Part shown: piece by piece, positions 7,619 to 15,798 of the stretch
How positions within the stretch are numbered: position 1 is the first letter of the stretch
Layout: every line of letters begins with the position of its first letter
DNA from: Candidatus Velthaea versatilis
GTDB taxonomy: Bacteria > Vulcanimicrobiota > Vulcanimicrobiia > Vulcanimicrobiales > Vulcanimicrobiaceae
NCBI GenBank assembly: GCA_003134035.1
Contig: PLAE01000066.1
Span: 487 to 46,775 of the forward strand
Reading direction: 5' to 3'
Length of the DNA: 46,289 nt
Translations under genes and position numbers: made by a program
Notes under the pieces: generated by a model
Seen by the model: only the letters and a program-made list of their open reading frames with translations
Databases searched by the model: none
Told to the model about the DNA's origin: nothing

Positions 7619-7705
7619 CTATCTGTCCCGACGGCATAGCTGCACGACGCCACGCGATCGCGGGCCGCTTTTCTCTGCCGCGCGTCACGTAAATAAGGAC
7701 ACCCT

Positions 7706-9796
7706 TTGCACTTCAGGCTTGCCGCTGCGTCCGCCGCGGCCATGTTCCTCGTTTCCTGCGGCGGTGGAGGAGGCGGATCGAACGGTGCGGCGGGGGGCGG
7801 TGCCATCCCGGCGACTACGCCGGTCGCCACGCCCGCTCCGCCCGCAACGGCTTCGGTCTCCGGCGTGATGACGGCGGCGGCCGGCGGCGTCGTGTCGACG
7901 GTACTCAATGGACAGACCGTTACGCTCACGGTACCGGCCGGCGCGCTTTCGCAATCGACAACCGTCACGCTAGCGGTCTACAACAATGCAGCGCTGCCGC
8001 GCCTCTTCCAATCGCGTCTGCGTCAGACGCAAGCACTTCCCACCGGCACAACGTTCATCACGGGCATGAGCATAACAATCGGTGCTGCCACGCTCACGAA
8101 GCCGGTGTCGTTTCGCGTTGCGGGTGCGCCGAGCGTCTCCGCCGGGAGCGTCGTGCGTCTTGCCGGCTCAGTCCAAAGCGGCTTCGGCGATATCGACACC
8201 GCGAGCGAATCAAACGGCATCATCAGTGAGGCGCAGAATCCCGCCTATGCCGGCGCAACGCTCGCGGGGGCTTCCATCCTCTACGCATTCTACGGCGTTG
8301 CGTCCGCTAATGCGCCGGCCGCACCGGCCGTAACACTGTCCGTTTCGGGACCCAGCGGCCTGGCCGGCGGATCACAAGCGCAGTATTCGGCGAGCGAGAT
8401 TGACGCGAACGGTTTTCCATTCCTGACCTCAGCCTATAGTTATTCCGTCGATACGCCCGCGCTCGGAACGATCGACGCCGCCTCCGGGATTCTGACCGCG
8501 TCGACAGCGTCACCCGCTACGAACCTTTTGGGGCACGTTCGCGCAACCGATCTCCGCAGCGCCGCGATCGCCGGCTCGCTGCCGGTGACGGTGCTGAGCG
8601 CGCGTCCGGCGACGCCCGGCGACTCGCTCTCGTATGGCGGGACGTTTGCGAGCAGTATCGCGAACAATGCGATCTCTTCAAGTCCGGTCACCTCGACCCA
8701 GTCGGCGGCCGTGACCCAGACGGTTGCCGTCGGCGCGAACTCCGCGAATCAAGTGGTGCTGACGGAGAACGAGTCGGATGCCTTTGAGCTCTCGACACTG
8801 ACGACGAAGACCACCTCGACGCTCGCGTATCAGACCTCGGGATTGTCGACCGCGGTCCGGCTGCTCGCATCAACCGCGACGGATTCGAACAACGCGACGT
8901 ACCAAACGCAGTATACGCCGACAAGCGGCTTGCTGGCCGTCGAGCCCGAGATAAGCGGCGCCTTTGGGCCCAACGACGCCTCGCAAACGTATTCCGAAAC
9001 CGATCCCGGCGTCAACGTCGGCTCGAGCGGACAAAACGTCACGACAAGCCGCACGACCGCACCCACCGGTGCCTATATAGAGACGACGACGAATGCCGAC
9101 GGCTCGACCAACACCGCGATTCAGAATACCGACGGCAGCGGCGCCTACACGATCGGCTCGTCGTTTGCCGGTTCCGTTCAAGTGACGGTCGGTCTGCCGA
9201 CGAGCGGGCTCGCTCCGACGATCCCGATCAACATCGTCGCCGCGAAGCTCGGCGAGCAAAAGACGGAGAATGCGGCCGTTTGGTACCCGTCCTCGCCGCT
9301 CGTGCAATATACCGAGTCCGATACGATCGCGCCGGCAAGCGCATACGATTCGCGCTGCAACGTCCCGGCAAAGTACGGCACCGTTTCATCGATGGTCACG
9401 CAAACGATCACGAGCGTTGACGTCGTGTACGGCAATCTCGAGAACCAGACGACCACCGCCTACGACGTCGCCGGCGTCGGCACGGTATGTTCGGTCTTTG
9501 CCGACACGACTCAGACGTTCTACGACTACACGGGGCAAGAGCCGAGCTTCATCACCTTGAGCACTGGAGCGACGCCGATTCTTTCTTCCACGGTCACCGA
9601 GGTGCTGTCGATCACCGGCGGTACGATCAGCGGCCAGCCGGTCTCGACCGCATCCAACAAACGGTCGACGCTATCGCTCACGCATCTGGCGGCCGTCGTG
9701 AGCCGCGAGCGCTTCCGGCATGCCGTTCGTCAGACGAAAATCACCCAAGCCGTTCGAATGGCGACGTCGCTTCGTCGCCTGCAAGGGGTCCACTAA
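7706..9796 (+). CDS. Large secreted lipoprotein of unknown function
   Basis: A 696-aa protein starting at a TTG with AAGGA six bases upstream. The N-terminus is a lipoprotein signal peptide with lipobox LVSC (lipidated Cys18), followed by a flexible Gly/Asn/Ala/Pro/Thr linker. The body is rich in Ser, Thr, Ala and Val in a beta-strand pattern. An early domain (about residues 50-175) resembles a ZU5/PASTA-like beta-sandwich often found in such lipoproteins (VPAGALSQSTTVTLAV); an Ig-like segment follows (about 200-305, VSGPSGLAGGSQAQYSASEI). The remainder is threonine-rich with no recognised motif. The C-terminal 40 residues are strikingly basic. The stop is two bases before the start of the protease gene, so the two are co-transcribed; this protein may be its partner or substrate. 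Function is not known. Confidence 0.8.
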   Translation: MHFRLAAASAAAMFLVSCGGGGGGSNGAAGGGAIPATTPVATPAPPATASVSGVMTAAAGGVVSTVLNGQTVTLTVPAGALSQSTTVTLAVYNNAALPRLFQSRLRQTQALPTGTTFITGMSITIGAATLTKPVSFRVAGAPSVSAGSVVRLAGSVQSGFGDIDTASESNGIISEAQNPAYAGATLAGASILYAFYGVASANAPAAPAVTLSVSGPSGLAGGSQAQYSASEIDANGFPFLTSAYSYSVDTPALGTIDAASGILTASTASPATNLLGHVRATDLRSAAIAGSLPVTVLSARPATPGDSLSYGGTFASSIANNAISSSPVTSTQSAAVTQTVAVGANSANQVVLTENESDAFELSTLTTKTTSTLAYQTSGLSTAVRLLASTATDSNNATYQTQYTPTSGLLAVEPEISGAFGPNDASQTYSETDPGVNVGSSGQNVTTSRTTAPTGAYIETTTNADGSTNTAIQNTDGSGAYTIGSSFAGSVQVTVGLPTSGLAPTIPINIVAAKLGEQKTENAAVWYPSSPLVQYTESDTIAPASAYDSRCNVPAKYGTVSSMVTQTITSVDVVYGNLENQTTTAYDVAGVGTVCSVFADTTQTFYDYTGQEPSFITLSTGATPILSSTVTEVLSITGGTISGQPVSTASNKRSTLSLTHLAAVVSRERFRHAVRQTKITQAVRMATSLRRLQGVH

Positions 9797-9798
9797 CT

Positions 9799-11760
9799 AT
9801 GCGCCGGAGTCTGCGCACGCTTTCGCTCGTTCTCATCGGATCGCTCAGTGCATGCGGGGGTGGTAACGGCACATCGATTCCCTCCTCGGGTGCCAACAAC
9901 GTGGCGCCAACCAGCCCGACCGTGCCGAACAGCGTGTCGTCCTTTGCCTATGGCGCCAAACTGCTCGCGGGCCGCACGTCGAGTACACCGGCAAACCTCG
10001 GAACAATCAAAGTCGATGTCGCGCTGAATTTGCGCGACGGCGCCGGACTCGCGCAGTACGCACGCGCCGTCAGCACGCCGAAATCGGGGGCGTATCGTCA
10101 CTTTCTTACCCCCGCGCAAATAGCCGACCAATATGGGGCGACGGCGGCCGACTATGCGAAGACGGCGGCCTACTTCCGCGGGTTCGGGCTAAGCGTCGGC
10201 GGTTGGACCCAAAGGCTTTCCCTGGCGGTATCGGGGCCGCAGAGCGCGATGGAAAGTGCGTTCCACACGCACTTTGTCAGCTACGCGACGGCCCAAGGCG
10301 TCGTCTACGGGCCCAAGGAAAAGCCGTCGTTCGGCATAGCGCTGCCCGTCGTCGCCGTAGCCAACCTCGTATCGGCCGCTGCCATGAAGCAACGCGCGCT
10401 GGTTCACGTTACCGCGCCGTCCGGCGCGGGTCAGAACCAGGCCTCGGGCTATGTCCCGCAACAGATCGCGGCAGCCTTTGACTTCAACGGCGCGTACAAT
10501 GCCGGCTTTCGCGGCGATGGGATCTCGATCGGCATCATCGGCACCGGCCCAATCGACCAAAATGATTACGCTACATTCAAGCGCGACTACGGCGTCCAAG
10601 GGACCGCGACGATCACGCAAATCGCGGCCAGCGCCGCCGCGGGCGCAATCGTCCAGGGCGGGCTAGCGATGGGCTCTCCGACCGCGACGCCGCCGCCCGT
10701 CACCGGACCGTGCGCTGGGCCTCTGCCGGGTTGCAATCCCGAGGACGCCGAAGCGCAAATCGACACCGAGCAGGCGGCGTCGCTCGGTTACGATGCAAAC
10801 GTGTTGTTCTACCTCGCGTATGTTCCGTCGAGTTCCCTCGGCCCCCAGATCGGGATCGACGAAACCGACGATGAAATCCAACAGGCGATCATGGATAACA
10901 CCGCGGATGTCCTGTCGCTCAGTTTCGGCGGCGCTGAACTGGCGAACACGCAGTACTTTCTGGATGCGAACAACGCCTACACCAGCAGCGGGTTCGGACC
11001 CACGGAGTTTGCCGCCCTCGCAGCCGAAGGTATCGCGACGTTCGTGAGCTCCGGGGATTCCGGCGCTCAAGGCTGCGCTGCGTTCGGGGTTGGTTCCGCA
11101 AGTGCGAATTGCCTCGAGTATCCGGCGTCCGATGCCAGCGTGACGGCCGTCGGCGGCGTCACGACTCCGCTCGATAACGCCGGGCGATTCGTCGGCCCGA
11201 TGACGGCTTGGGGGCTGCAAACGCACTCCGGTTCCAGCGGAACCGGCGGCGGTATTTCGGCCTACGTGCCGCAGCCAGCGTGGCAAACCGGCGCCGGCGT
11301 CACGGCCGGGCTGCGCACTGTCCCCGATGTTTCGCTTGAAGCCGACCAATCGACGGGCGTGTCAACGATCGTCAACGCGAGCTTCGGATTCGCGCATTCG
11401 GGCGCGTACGGCGGCACCAGCGTCGCAGCCCCCGAGACCGCGGCGATGTGGGCGCTCGTTTTGAGCGCGTGCAAACAGACCGCGAAGTGCGCGGGCCAGG
11501 GCACGGGCCCGCATCCCTATCGCCTCGGAAACGCAGCGCCGCTCTTTTACGGCATATACAACTCCGCCACGCAATACCCGACGACGTTCTACGACGTCCT
11601 CTTCGGAAATAACGGCGTCATCCCGTGCACGCAACTCGGATTCTGTTTCGGTTCACCGACGCCCGAGCCCGGCTTCAATGCCGGCGTCGGCTACGATCTG
11701 ACGACGGGTATCGGCGTGCCGTTTGCTCGACATTTGATCCAAACGATCGTCGGCGTCTAA
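9799..11760 (+). CDS. Secreted S53 (sedolisin-type) serine-carboxyl protease lipoprotein
   Basis: The ATG at 9799 (653 aa) is chosen because it gives a complete signal peptide with lipobox LSAC and follows the previous stop by two bases, with AAGGGG upstream. Residues about 40-195 form the activation propeptide (typical phrases SGAYRHFLTPAQIADQYG and AMESAFHTHFVSYA), removed on maturation. The catalytic domain shows the S53 set: Glu318 and Asp322 in EAQIDTE, the oxyanion Asp420 in SSGDSG, and nucleophile Ser541 in GGTSVAAP. The C-terminal calcium site is present (FYDVLFGNNG and FNAGVGYDLTTGIG). All key residues are intact, so an acid-active extracellular endopeptidase is expected. The family is common in acidic-soil bacteria. 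It forms an operon with the preceding lipoprotein gene. Confidence 0.93.
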   Translation: MRRSLRTLSLVLIGSLSACGGGNGTSIPSSGANNVAPTSPTVPNSVSSFAYGAKLLAGRTSSTPANLGTIKVDVALNLRDGAGLAQYARAVSTPKSGAYRHFLTPAQIADQYGATAADYAKTAAYFRGFGLSVGGWTQRLSLAVSGPQSAMESAFHTHFVSYATAQGVVYGPKEKPSFGIALPVVAVANLVSAAAMKQRALVHVTAPSGAGQNQASGYVPQQIAAAFDFNGAYNAGFRGDGISIGIIGTGPIDQNDYATFKRDYGVQGTATITQIAASAAAGAIVQGGLAMGSPTATPPPVTGPCAGPLPGCNPEDAEAQIDTEQAASLGYDANVLFYLAYVPSSSLGPQIGIDETDDEIQQAIMDNTADVLSLSFGGAELANTQYFLDANNAYTSSGFGPTEFAALAAEGIATFVSSGDSGAQGCAAFGVGSASANCLEYPASDASVTAVGGVTTPLDNAGRFVGPMTAWGLQTHSGSSGTGGGISAYVPQPAWQTGAGVTAGLRTVPDVSLEADQSTGVSTIVNASFGFAHSGAYGGTSVAAPETAAMWALVLSACKQTAKCAGQGTGPHPYRLGNAAPLFYGIYNSATQYPTTFYDVLFGNNGVIPCTQLGFCFGSPTPEPGFNAGVGYDLTTGIGVPFARHLIQTIVGV

Positions 11761-11947
11761 CGCCCGCACGGAGGGCCGCGCCAACGACGCTTCTACCGGG
11801 GTGCGTTGGTGCCCGGACCACTACGAGCCAACTCAAGCGTTTGCAAAACAGGCGCTTTCGAAGGTGCATCCGGGATCGTCTACCGCTTACAGCAAGATAT
11901 CGTTGTCGGCGCGCTATCCGTGATGGTCGGAAGAGCCCATCCCACGC

Positions 11948-13051
11948 TTACACCGGCGTGCGTTGGCGGCTTGCGAGCACGTGCGCTGCGGTTTCGATCG
12001 TTCGCTCGATGTCGTCGCGTGAGATGTCGCAGTACATCGGAAGTCCGACCACGGATGGCGCGATGCGATCGGTCTGCGGAAGCGCATCGCGCTGCGCGTT
12101 ACGCCAGTATGGCTCATGGTGCAGGCCATAGCCGTACCAACGCCGCGACTCGATCTTGCGCGCTTGCAGTGCGGCGACCAGATCGCTTGCCCCAGCCAGC
12201 GAGCCGGCGTCGAGCAGCGCGTAGTTCGACGCGATGTCCGGTGCCAGCACGAGCCGCTCACGAATGCCGAACGCCTGCGCCGCGCGGTCGTAGCTTTCGA
12301 CGGCAGCCCGATTCGCGCGAGCGGTGTGGTCCCATTCGTCGAGTGCCGCCAAACCCACCGCCGCGTGGTACTCGCTCATTTTTCCGTTCATCCCGGCGCT
12401 CGTGCTCTCGCGTTTCCACAGGATCCCAAAATTCAACGAACGCACGACCCGCAGGAGCCCATCGGCATCCGACCAGATCACCGCACCGCCTTCGCCGCTG
12501 CTGAACGCCTTCGTCGCTTGGAAGCTCAGCGCGACGGGTATCGTGCCGGTGCTTCGGGCCGGATCGGCGGCAAGCGCCTCGAACCCCGCCGCCGCGTCGA
12601 TAACGACCGGCACATTCGCGCGCGCCGCGAACTCGGCCCAGGCGGCCTGCGCAATCGCGCGTCCATAGGGCGCAACCGGTACGACGACTCCCGTTCGCTC
12701 GAGCATCGGATGACCGTTGAGACGGGCCGCGGCGAGCGTCCATGTGTCCGGCTCGACGTCGAGCAAGTACGGAACATACCCGCAGCGTTCAACGGCCGAA
12801 GCCGTCGCGACGAACGTGTACGCCGGCAGCAGCGCGAGCGGACGCCGCGGCGTGGCGCGCCCGGCGGTTGCCAGAATCGCCGCTTCGATCGCCGCGGTGC
12901 CACTCGCTGCGCTGACGACCTGCGCTTTGCCGGCGCCCAACACGTCGCCCAGCCGCGTTTCGAGCAGGTTGACGAGTTCGCCGCGATTGGTGTACCAGCG
13001 ATTCGCGTCGATCGTCTCGAGATACGGCAGCAGCCGGACCGCGCGCGGCAA
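11948..13051 (-). CDS. DegT/DnrJ/EryC1/StrS-family aminotransferase
   Basis: PLP-dependent sugar aminotransferase that transfers an amino group to a keto-sugar nucleotide. The 367 aa approach the usual 370-400. The cofactor-phosphate segment SAASGTAAIEAAI is at residues 47-59, the PLP-ring aspartate in VIDAAAGF is Asp152, the Schiff-base lysine in SFQATKAFSSGEGGA is Lys181, and MSEYHAAVGLAALDEW (225-240) carries family features. The start is uncertain: TTG at 13051 is used, but the open frame continues upstream (ALRAIPVYRAS precedes it), so a slightly longer N-terminus is possible. Upstream on the same strand only the last codons of a NeuD-type acyltransferase gene survive. Partial copies of this gene occur at 5315-5585, 6940-7390 and 15005-15062. 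Together with an acyltransferase it would make an N-acylated amino sugar. Confidence 0.9.
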   Translation of the reverse strand: MPRAVRLLPYLETIDANRWYTNRGELVNLLETRLGDVLGAGKAQVVSAASGTAAIEAAILATAGRATPRRPLALLPAYTFVATASAVERCGYVPYLLDVEPDTWTLAAARLNGHPMLERTGVVVPVAPYGRAIAQAAWAEFAARANVPVVIDAAAGFEALAADPARSTGTIPVALSFQATKAFSSGEGGAVIWSDADGLLRVVRSLNFGILWKRESTSAGMNGKMSEYHAAVGLAALDEWDHTARANRAAVESYDRAAQAFGIRERLVLAPDIASNYALLDAGSLAGASDLVAALQARKIESRRWYGYGLHHEPYWRNAQRDALPQTDRIAPSVVGLPMYCDISRDDIERTIETAAHVLASRQRTPV

Positions 13052-13117
13052 GGACGCGCGGTAGACCGGAATCGCCCGCAGCGCGCCCAGCTTAGGTCCG
13101 GCGCCCGGCGGCGAGCG
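13049..13117. repeat. 69-bp direct repeat, left copy
   Basis: This stretch matches 15043-15111 in the same orientation with about six mismatches; the right-hand 31 bases (from CCAGCTTAGG to GCGAGCG) are identical. It covers the junction between the end of a NeuD-type gene (the codons for LAAGRRT and stop) and the start of the DegT gene. Here the DegT gene is intact and the NeuD body is gone; in the other copy the reverse holds. Confidence 0.9.
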
Positions 13118-13127
13118 GCCGCGGCTC

Positions 13128-13330
13128 AGCCACGTGGTCAGGCACGACGTAGTGATCCGCGTAGCAGCTAATATCGTGAACGGTCATTACGGAAACCCGT
13201 TCGCGTCGGCCGCCAGGCGCGCCTTGACCTCGGCACGGTCGTGGCGGAATCTCCGGCCGGCACGCAGGTGGTGCTGGAATCCGGGCCAGCCGCTGCGTCC
13301 CCAGGGAACCCCCCAACCGCGTCGGGTGCC
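13128..13330 (+). pseudogene. Decayed 3' part of a PglD/NeuD-type acyltransferase gene
   Basis: The + strand closely follows 16275-16452, the end of the intact acyltransferase gene at 15799-16452: both share GACGTAGTGATCCGCGT / GACGTGGTGATCCGCGT, ATCGTGAACGGTCA, CTCGGCACGGTCGTG / GTCGGCACGGTCGTG and AATCCGGGCC. No start or intact frame remains. It lies back to back with the surviving end of a NeuD gene, as expected if the middle of a divergent neuD/pglD pair had been deleted. The sequence from 13331 to 13455 contains nothing I can identify. Confidence 0.75.
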
Positions 13331-13455
13331 CAGGCTGGTCACCGTTGCTGCACGCTCCTTACTCCGGTAATCTTACTTCTATGGCGCCAGCGACTACGCG
13401 ATGCGCCGTCGCCGGTCGTCATCGTCGCAGCCTCGGCGACTTATCGCGGACTTCA

Positions 13456-13881
13456 TTATCGGTGCACACGTAACGGCAGCCGGCGCACTGGCAACCCGGC
13501 GGGGACACCGGCGGCGACGTACAGCGGGATCTTGTACCGCCGATCGCATTCGTATGTCGTATCAGAAACTTCGATAAGTGCCACCGCGTCAGCCGACGTC
13601 GGTGCTGGCTCGTAGAATTTATCCGTAATAATGGCAATGTCAACTTCGGGAGTATCTTTGCCTTTCCAGTCAGGAACCGCGACTACATCCCGGACTTGGA
13701 CGATGCATCGACCGTTTAACGAATGAAGCGCAACGCCGAGCTTTCGCACGGCGTATCGATGCGGCGCGTTGCGGGGCAACACATCGTAGACCACCCCTCC
13801 GAGCAATTCGGTGCGACCAGCGATGTTGGAGTGGAGATACTCCTCGACGGTCATCTCGTGCAGATGGGCAAGACCGAGCAT
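13456..13881 (-). CDS. Uma2-family (DUF820) nuclease-like protein, C-terminally truncated
   Basis: ATG at 13881 is supported by AGGTGGT a few bases upstream; the open frame continues further upstream but without Uma2 character. The 141 residues contain the PD-(D/E)XK-like core of the family: MTVEEYL near the start, ELLGGVVYDV, then Asp81 in PEVDIAII, Glu104 in LIEVSD and Lys117 in CDRRYKIPLY. Intact members have about 180-200 aa and continue with a strand-rich C-terminus; here the frame ends soon after YVAAGVP, so the last 40-50 residues are lost or shifted. It may be a decaying copy. Uma2 proteins are abundant in cyanobacteria and soil bacteria, with no settled role. A second Uma2 gene is divergent from it at 14225. 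Confidence 0.65.
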   Translation of the reverse strand: MLGLAHLHEMTVEEYLHSNIAGRTELLGGVVYDVLPRNAPHRYAVRKLGVALHSLNGRCIVQVRDVVAVPDWKGKDTPEVDIAIITDKFYEPAPTSADAVALIEVSDTTYECDRRYKIPLYVAAGVPAGLPVRRLPLRVHR

Positions 13882-14224
13882 TCGACGGACACCACCTAGC
13901 GTGTATTTCGCGAAAACCCGACCGCCGACGACGACTTTTTCGGCTGTCGGTCCCTGGGGATGCCCGATATGTCGGTGGCGCTTTGCATCCACTCCCGCTC
14001 GGTCGACTTCGACCGGCCCCCGAGACCGGACCACCAGTTCAGGTCCGATTGCGACCTTCGGGACGCAAGGCTCTCGGAAGAAGGTAGGCCACCGAGCCAT
14101 GGCGTCTTGGTACGCGTTGGCCAGCCGCACGGTGCTACGTCGCCTCGGCGGCCTCCGGCCGCGGGCGACGCTATTCTTGCGATAGCCCTCATGCTACAAT
14201 CCAAACCAAAGGAGCTTGAGAACA
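13882..14224. other. Divergent region between two Uma2 genes
   Basis: No gene can be supported. The - strand stays open through the region, but its translation matches nothing I know and its codon pattern is unconvincing. AAGGAG at 14209-14214 serves the + strand Uma2 gene: it sits one base from a TTG at 14216 and ten bases from the TTG at 14225, favouring the latter as start. Confidence 0.4.
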
Positions 14225-14779
14225 TTGGCTACCGCCTACGCGCCGCATCACTTTAGCAGAGCCGAATACTACGCGATCGCGGACTCACTCAACCCAAACC
14301 TGCATTACGAGCTCTTGAACGGAACCATCTACGCTGTGAGTCCTGCGAACCCGCCACATGCGGGCGTTGTTACATTTTTTGCGAATCGCTTTCAAGATTT
14401 AGATCTGAAGAAAACCTATCTGATTCGCGTCCAGAAACCACTAGAAATCGAACCGGATAGTGCACCCGAGCCGGATGTAGCGATCGTACACTTTCGCGCC
14501 GACTACTACGGGAGATCACACCCGACCGGCGCCGAGGCCAACCTGGTGATCGAGGTCGGCGACACTGAACGCAAGCCCCGCGAAAAAATGCGCGACTACA
14601 TGATCGACGGCCGCATTCCAACAGGCTGGCGGATCGATATTCCTGGGCGCTGCGTCGAACTTTGGGAACCTGCCGACCCACAAGAACCGGTCGCGCTCCT
14701 GTATGGCGCGGACACGTTTACCTTCGCTGGCATAAACTTCACCGTGGACGAAGTCTTTCAGACCGTTTTAGGACGATAA
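14225..14779 (+). CDS. Uma2-family (DUF820) restriction-endonuclease-like protein
   Basis: A 184-aa intact member with TTG start at 14225 (see the AAGGAG spacing). It opens with HFSRAEYYAI, has YELLNGTIYAVSP (28-40) and the nuclease-like acidic triad Asp84 in PEPDVAIV, Glu110 in LVIEVGD and Lys121 in PREKMRDY, and ends in GWRIDIPGRCVELWEP, the family's usual closing strands. The fold is that of PD-(D/E)XK nucleases; the biological role is unsettled, and genes often occur in many copies per genome. It is flanked by a truncated Uma2 gene and a broken XRE regulator, within the rearranged segment between the two direct repeats at 13049 and 15043. Confidence 0.85.
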   Translation: MATAYAPHHFSRAEYYAIADSLNPNLHYELLNGTIYAVSPANPPHAGVVTFFANRFQDLDLKKTYLIRVQKPLEIEPDSAPEPDVAIVHFRADYYGRSHPTGAEANLVIEVGDTERKPREKMRDYMIDGRIPTGWRIDIPGRCVELWEPADPQEPVALLYGADTFTFAGINFTVDEVFQTVLGR

Positions 14780-14804
14780 GGCGACAGAGCAAAACGCAAG
14801 CCGC

Positions 14805-14977
14805 GCGCTTTCAAGTAAGGCTGAAGAGCGGGCCACCCAAAAGGCAGTCGCGGCGCAAGTGGGGACAAGCGAGTCGGCGATCTGCCGGCTTGAACGTGGG
14901 CTCATGCCCCGAGCGTCGATACGCTTCAACGCATCGCCGACGCCTTTGGTAAGGTGCGAAGAGCTACTTTTTCTTGA
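14805..14977 (+). pseudogene. Broken XRE-family helix-turn-helix regulator
   Basis: The + strand reads ALSSKAEERATQKAVAAQVG, then TSESAICRLERGLMPR, and after a one-base shift near 14875-14880 continues VDTLQRIADAFGK. Together these are the recognition helices and the C-terminal helix of a HigA/XRE-type antitoxin or regulator (typical phrase SAISRLERG..PSVDTLQRIADAFGK). There is no start codon in the right place and the frame is broken, so it is a relic. No toxin partner is visible next to it. Confidence 0.7.
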
Positions 14978-15042
14978 ATCGCCTGCGCGCGTTTGATCCG
15001 ACAATCTATCAACTTAGCTCGCAGGTCGTCGTCGAGATCGTG

Positions 15043-15111
15043 CATGGATGCGCGGAAGACGGGAATCGCCCGAAGCGCGTCCAGCTTAGGTCCGGCGCCC
15101 GGCGGCGAGCG
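15043..15111. repeat. 69-bp direct repeat, right copy
   Basis: Matches 13049-13117. It covers the last codons of the NeuD-type gene (LAAGRRT, stop at 15086) and the first codons of a lost DegT gene: on the - strand ALRAIPVFRASM, against ALRAIPVYRASL at the intact gene. The DegT reading disappears after about 15005. Confidence 0.9.
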
Positions 15112-15763
15112 AACGCAGCTCTTGAGCGGGGTTGCCGGTGAGTTTCTGGCCCGCGCGGACGGATTGCGTTACGACCGCGCCGGCGGTGATCGTTGCGCCG
15201 GTGCCGACCATCAGGATCCCGTCGGACTCGTTGACGATCCGCGCGCCGACGCCGATGAAGACGTCGTCTTCGACGACGACGCGTCCGTACACCGTCGATG
15301 AGGGGCACAGCGTGACGTAATCGCCGATCGTGCACTGCGCGTCAATCGACACGAGCGGCATCACGTGGACGTGCCGGCCCAGCACCGTCGATGCCCCGAT
15401 CGAGGCATAGGGCAAGATCATCGTGCCTTCGCCGACGACGACATCGCGCGCGATCGGGCTTTCGATGCGGTAGAACGACGCGAAGCGGCCGCCGGCCGTG
15501 GTGACGCGCTCGACGAGCGTGCGCCGCGCCGACGGGCTGCCGATGATGACAAAAATCGGAATATCGCGCTGCGAAGCCCGCCACGCCGCGAACGAAACGA
15601 TCGGCACGCCGTCGATCGCTTCGCCGCCGTCGCCGCGAAAGTCATCGATGTAAGCGACCACCCTGGCAAGCGGCTGCGGCTCCCACTCTTCGATCAACGC
15701 GCGCAACGCGACCGCGTATCCGGAGGCTCCGTAGAAGACGACCGGCGGCGGACTCAGCGGCAC
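15086..15763 (-). CDS. NeuD/PglD-family sugar O/N-acyltransferase, likely catalytically altered
   Basis: A 225-aa protein with an N-terminal Rossmann-like domain (VVFYGASGYAVALRALI, residues 8-24) and a C-terminal left-handed beta-helix of hexapeptide repeats (VVVGEGTMILPYASIGASTV and ARIV.. onward). The family acetylates amino sugars on nucleotide carriers using acetyl-CoA. In PglD the catalytic base is a histidine in the motif IEHEC; the paralogue at 15799 has IGHDC, but here the same place reads SIDAQCTIGD, with Ala142 instead of His. Activity may therefore be lost or altered. The gene was once followed by a degT gene, of which only the first codons remain. It lies head to head with its paralogue at 15799, with 35 bases between the starts. 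Confidence 0.82.
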   Translation of the reverse strand: MPLSPPPVVFYGASGYAVALRALIEEWEPQPLARVVAYIDDFRGDGGEAIDGVPIVSFAAWRASQRDIPIFVIIGSPSARRTLVERVTTAGGRFASFYRIESPIARDVVVGEGTMILPYASIGASTVLGRHVHVMPLVSIDAQCTIGDYVTLCPSSTVYGRVVVEDDVFIGVGARIVNESDGILMVGTGATITAGAVVTQSVRAGQKLTGNPAQELRSLAAGRRT

Positions 15764-15798
15764 GCCGGCGCAGTGTTCCGCTCGGGTCGAGCCGAAGC

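Noticed and set aside
9487-9798. Upstream extension of the S53 protease frame
   Set aside because: It overlaps the lipoprotein gene in another frame and would bury the signal peptide; the ATG at 9799 gives a proper lipoprotein N-terminus.
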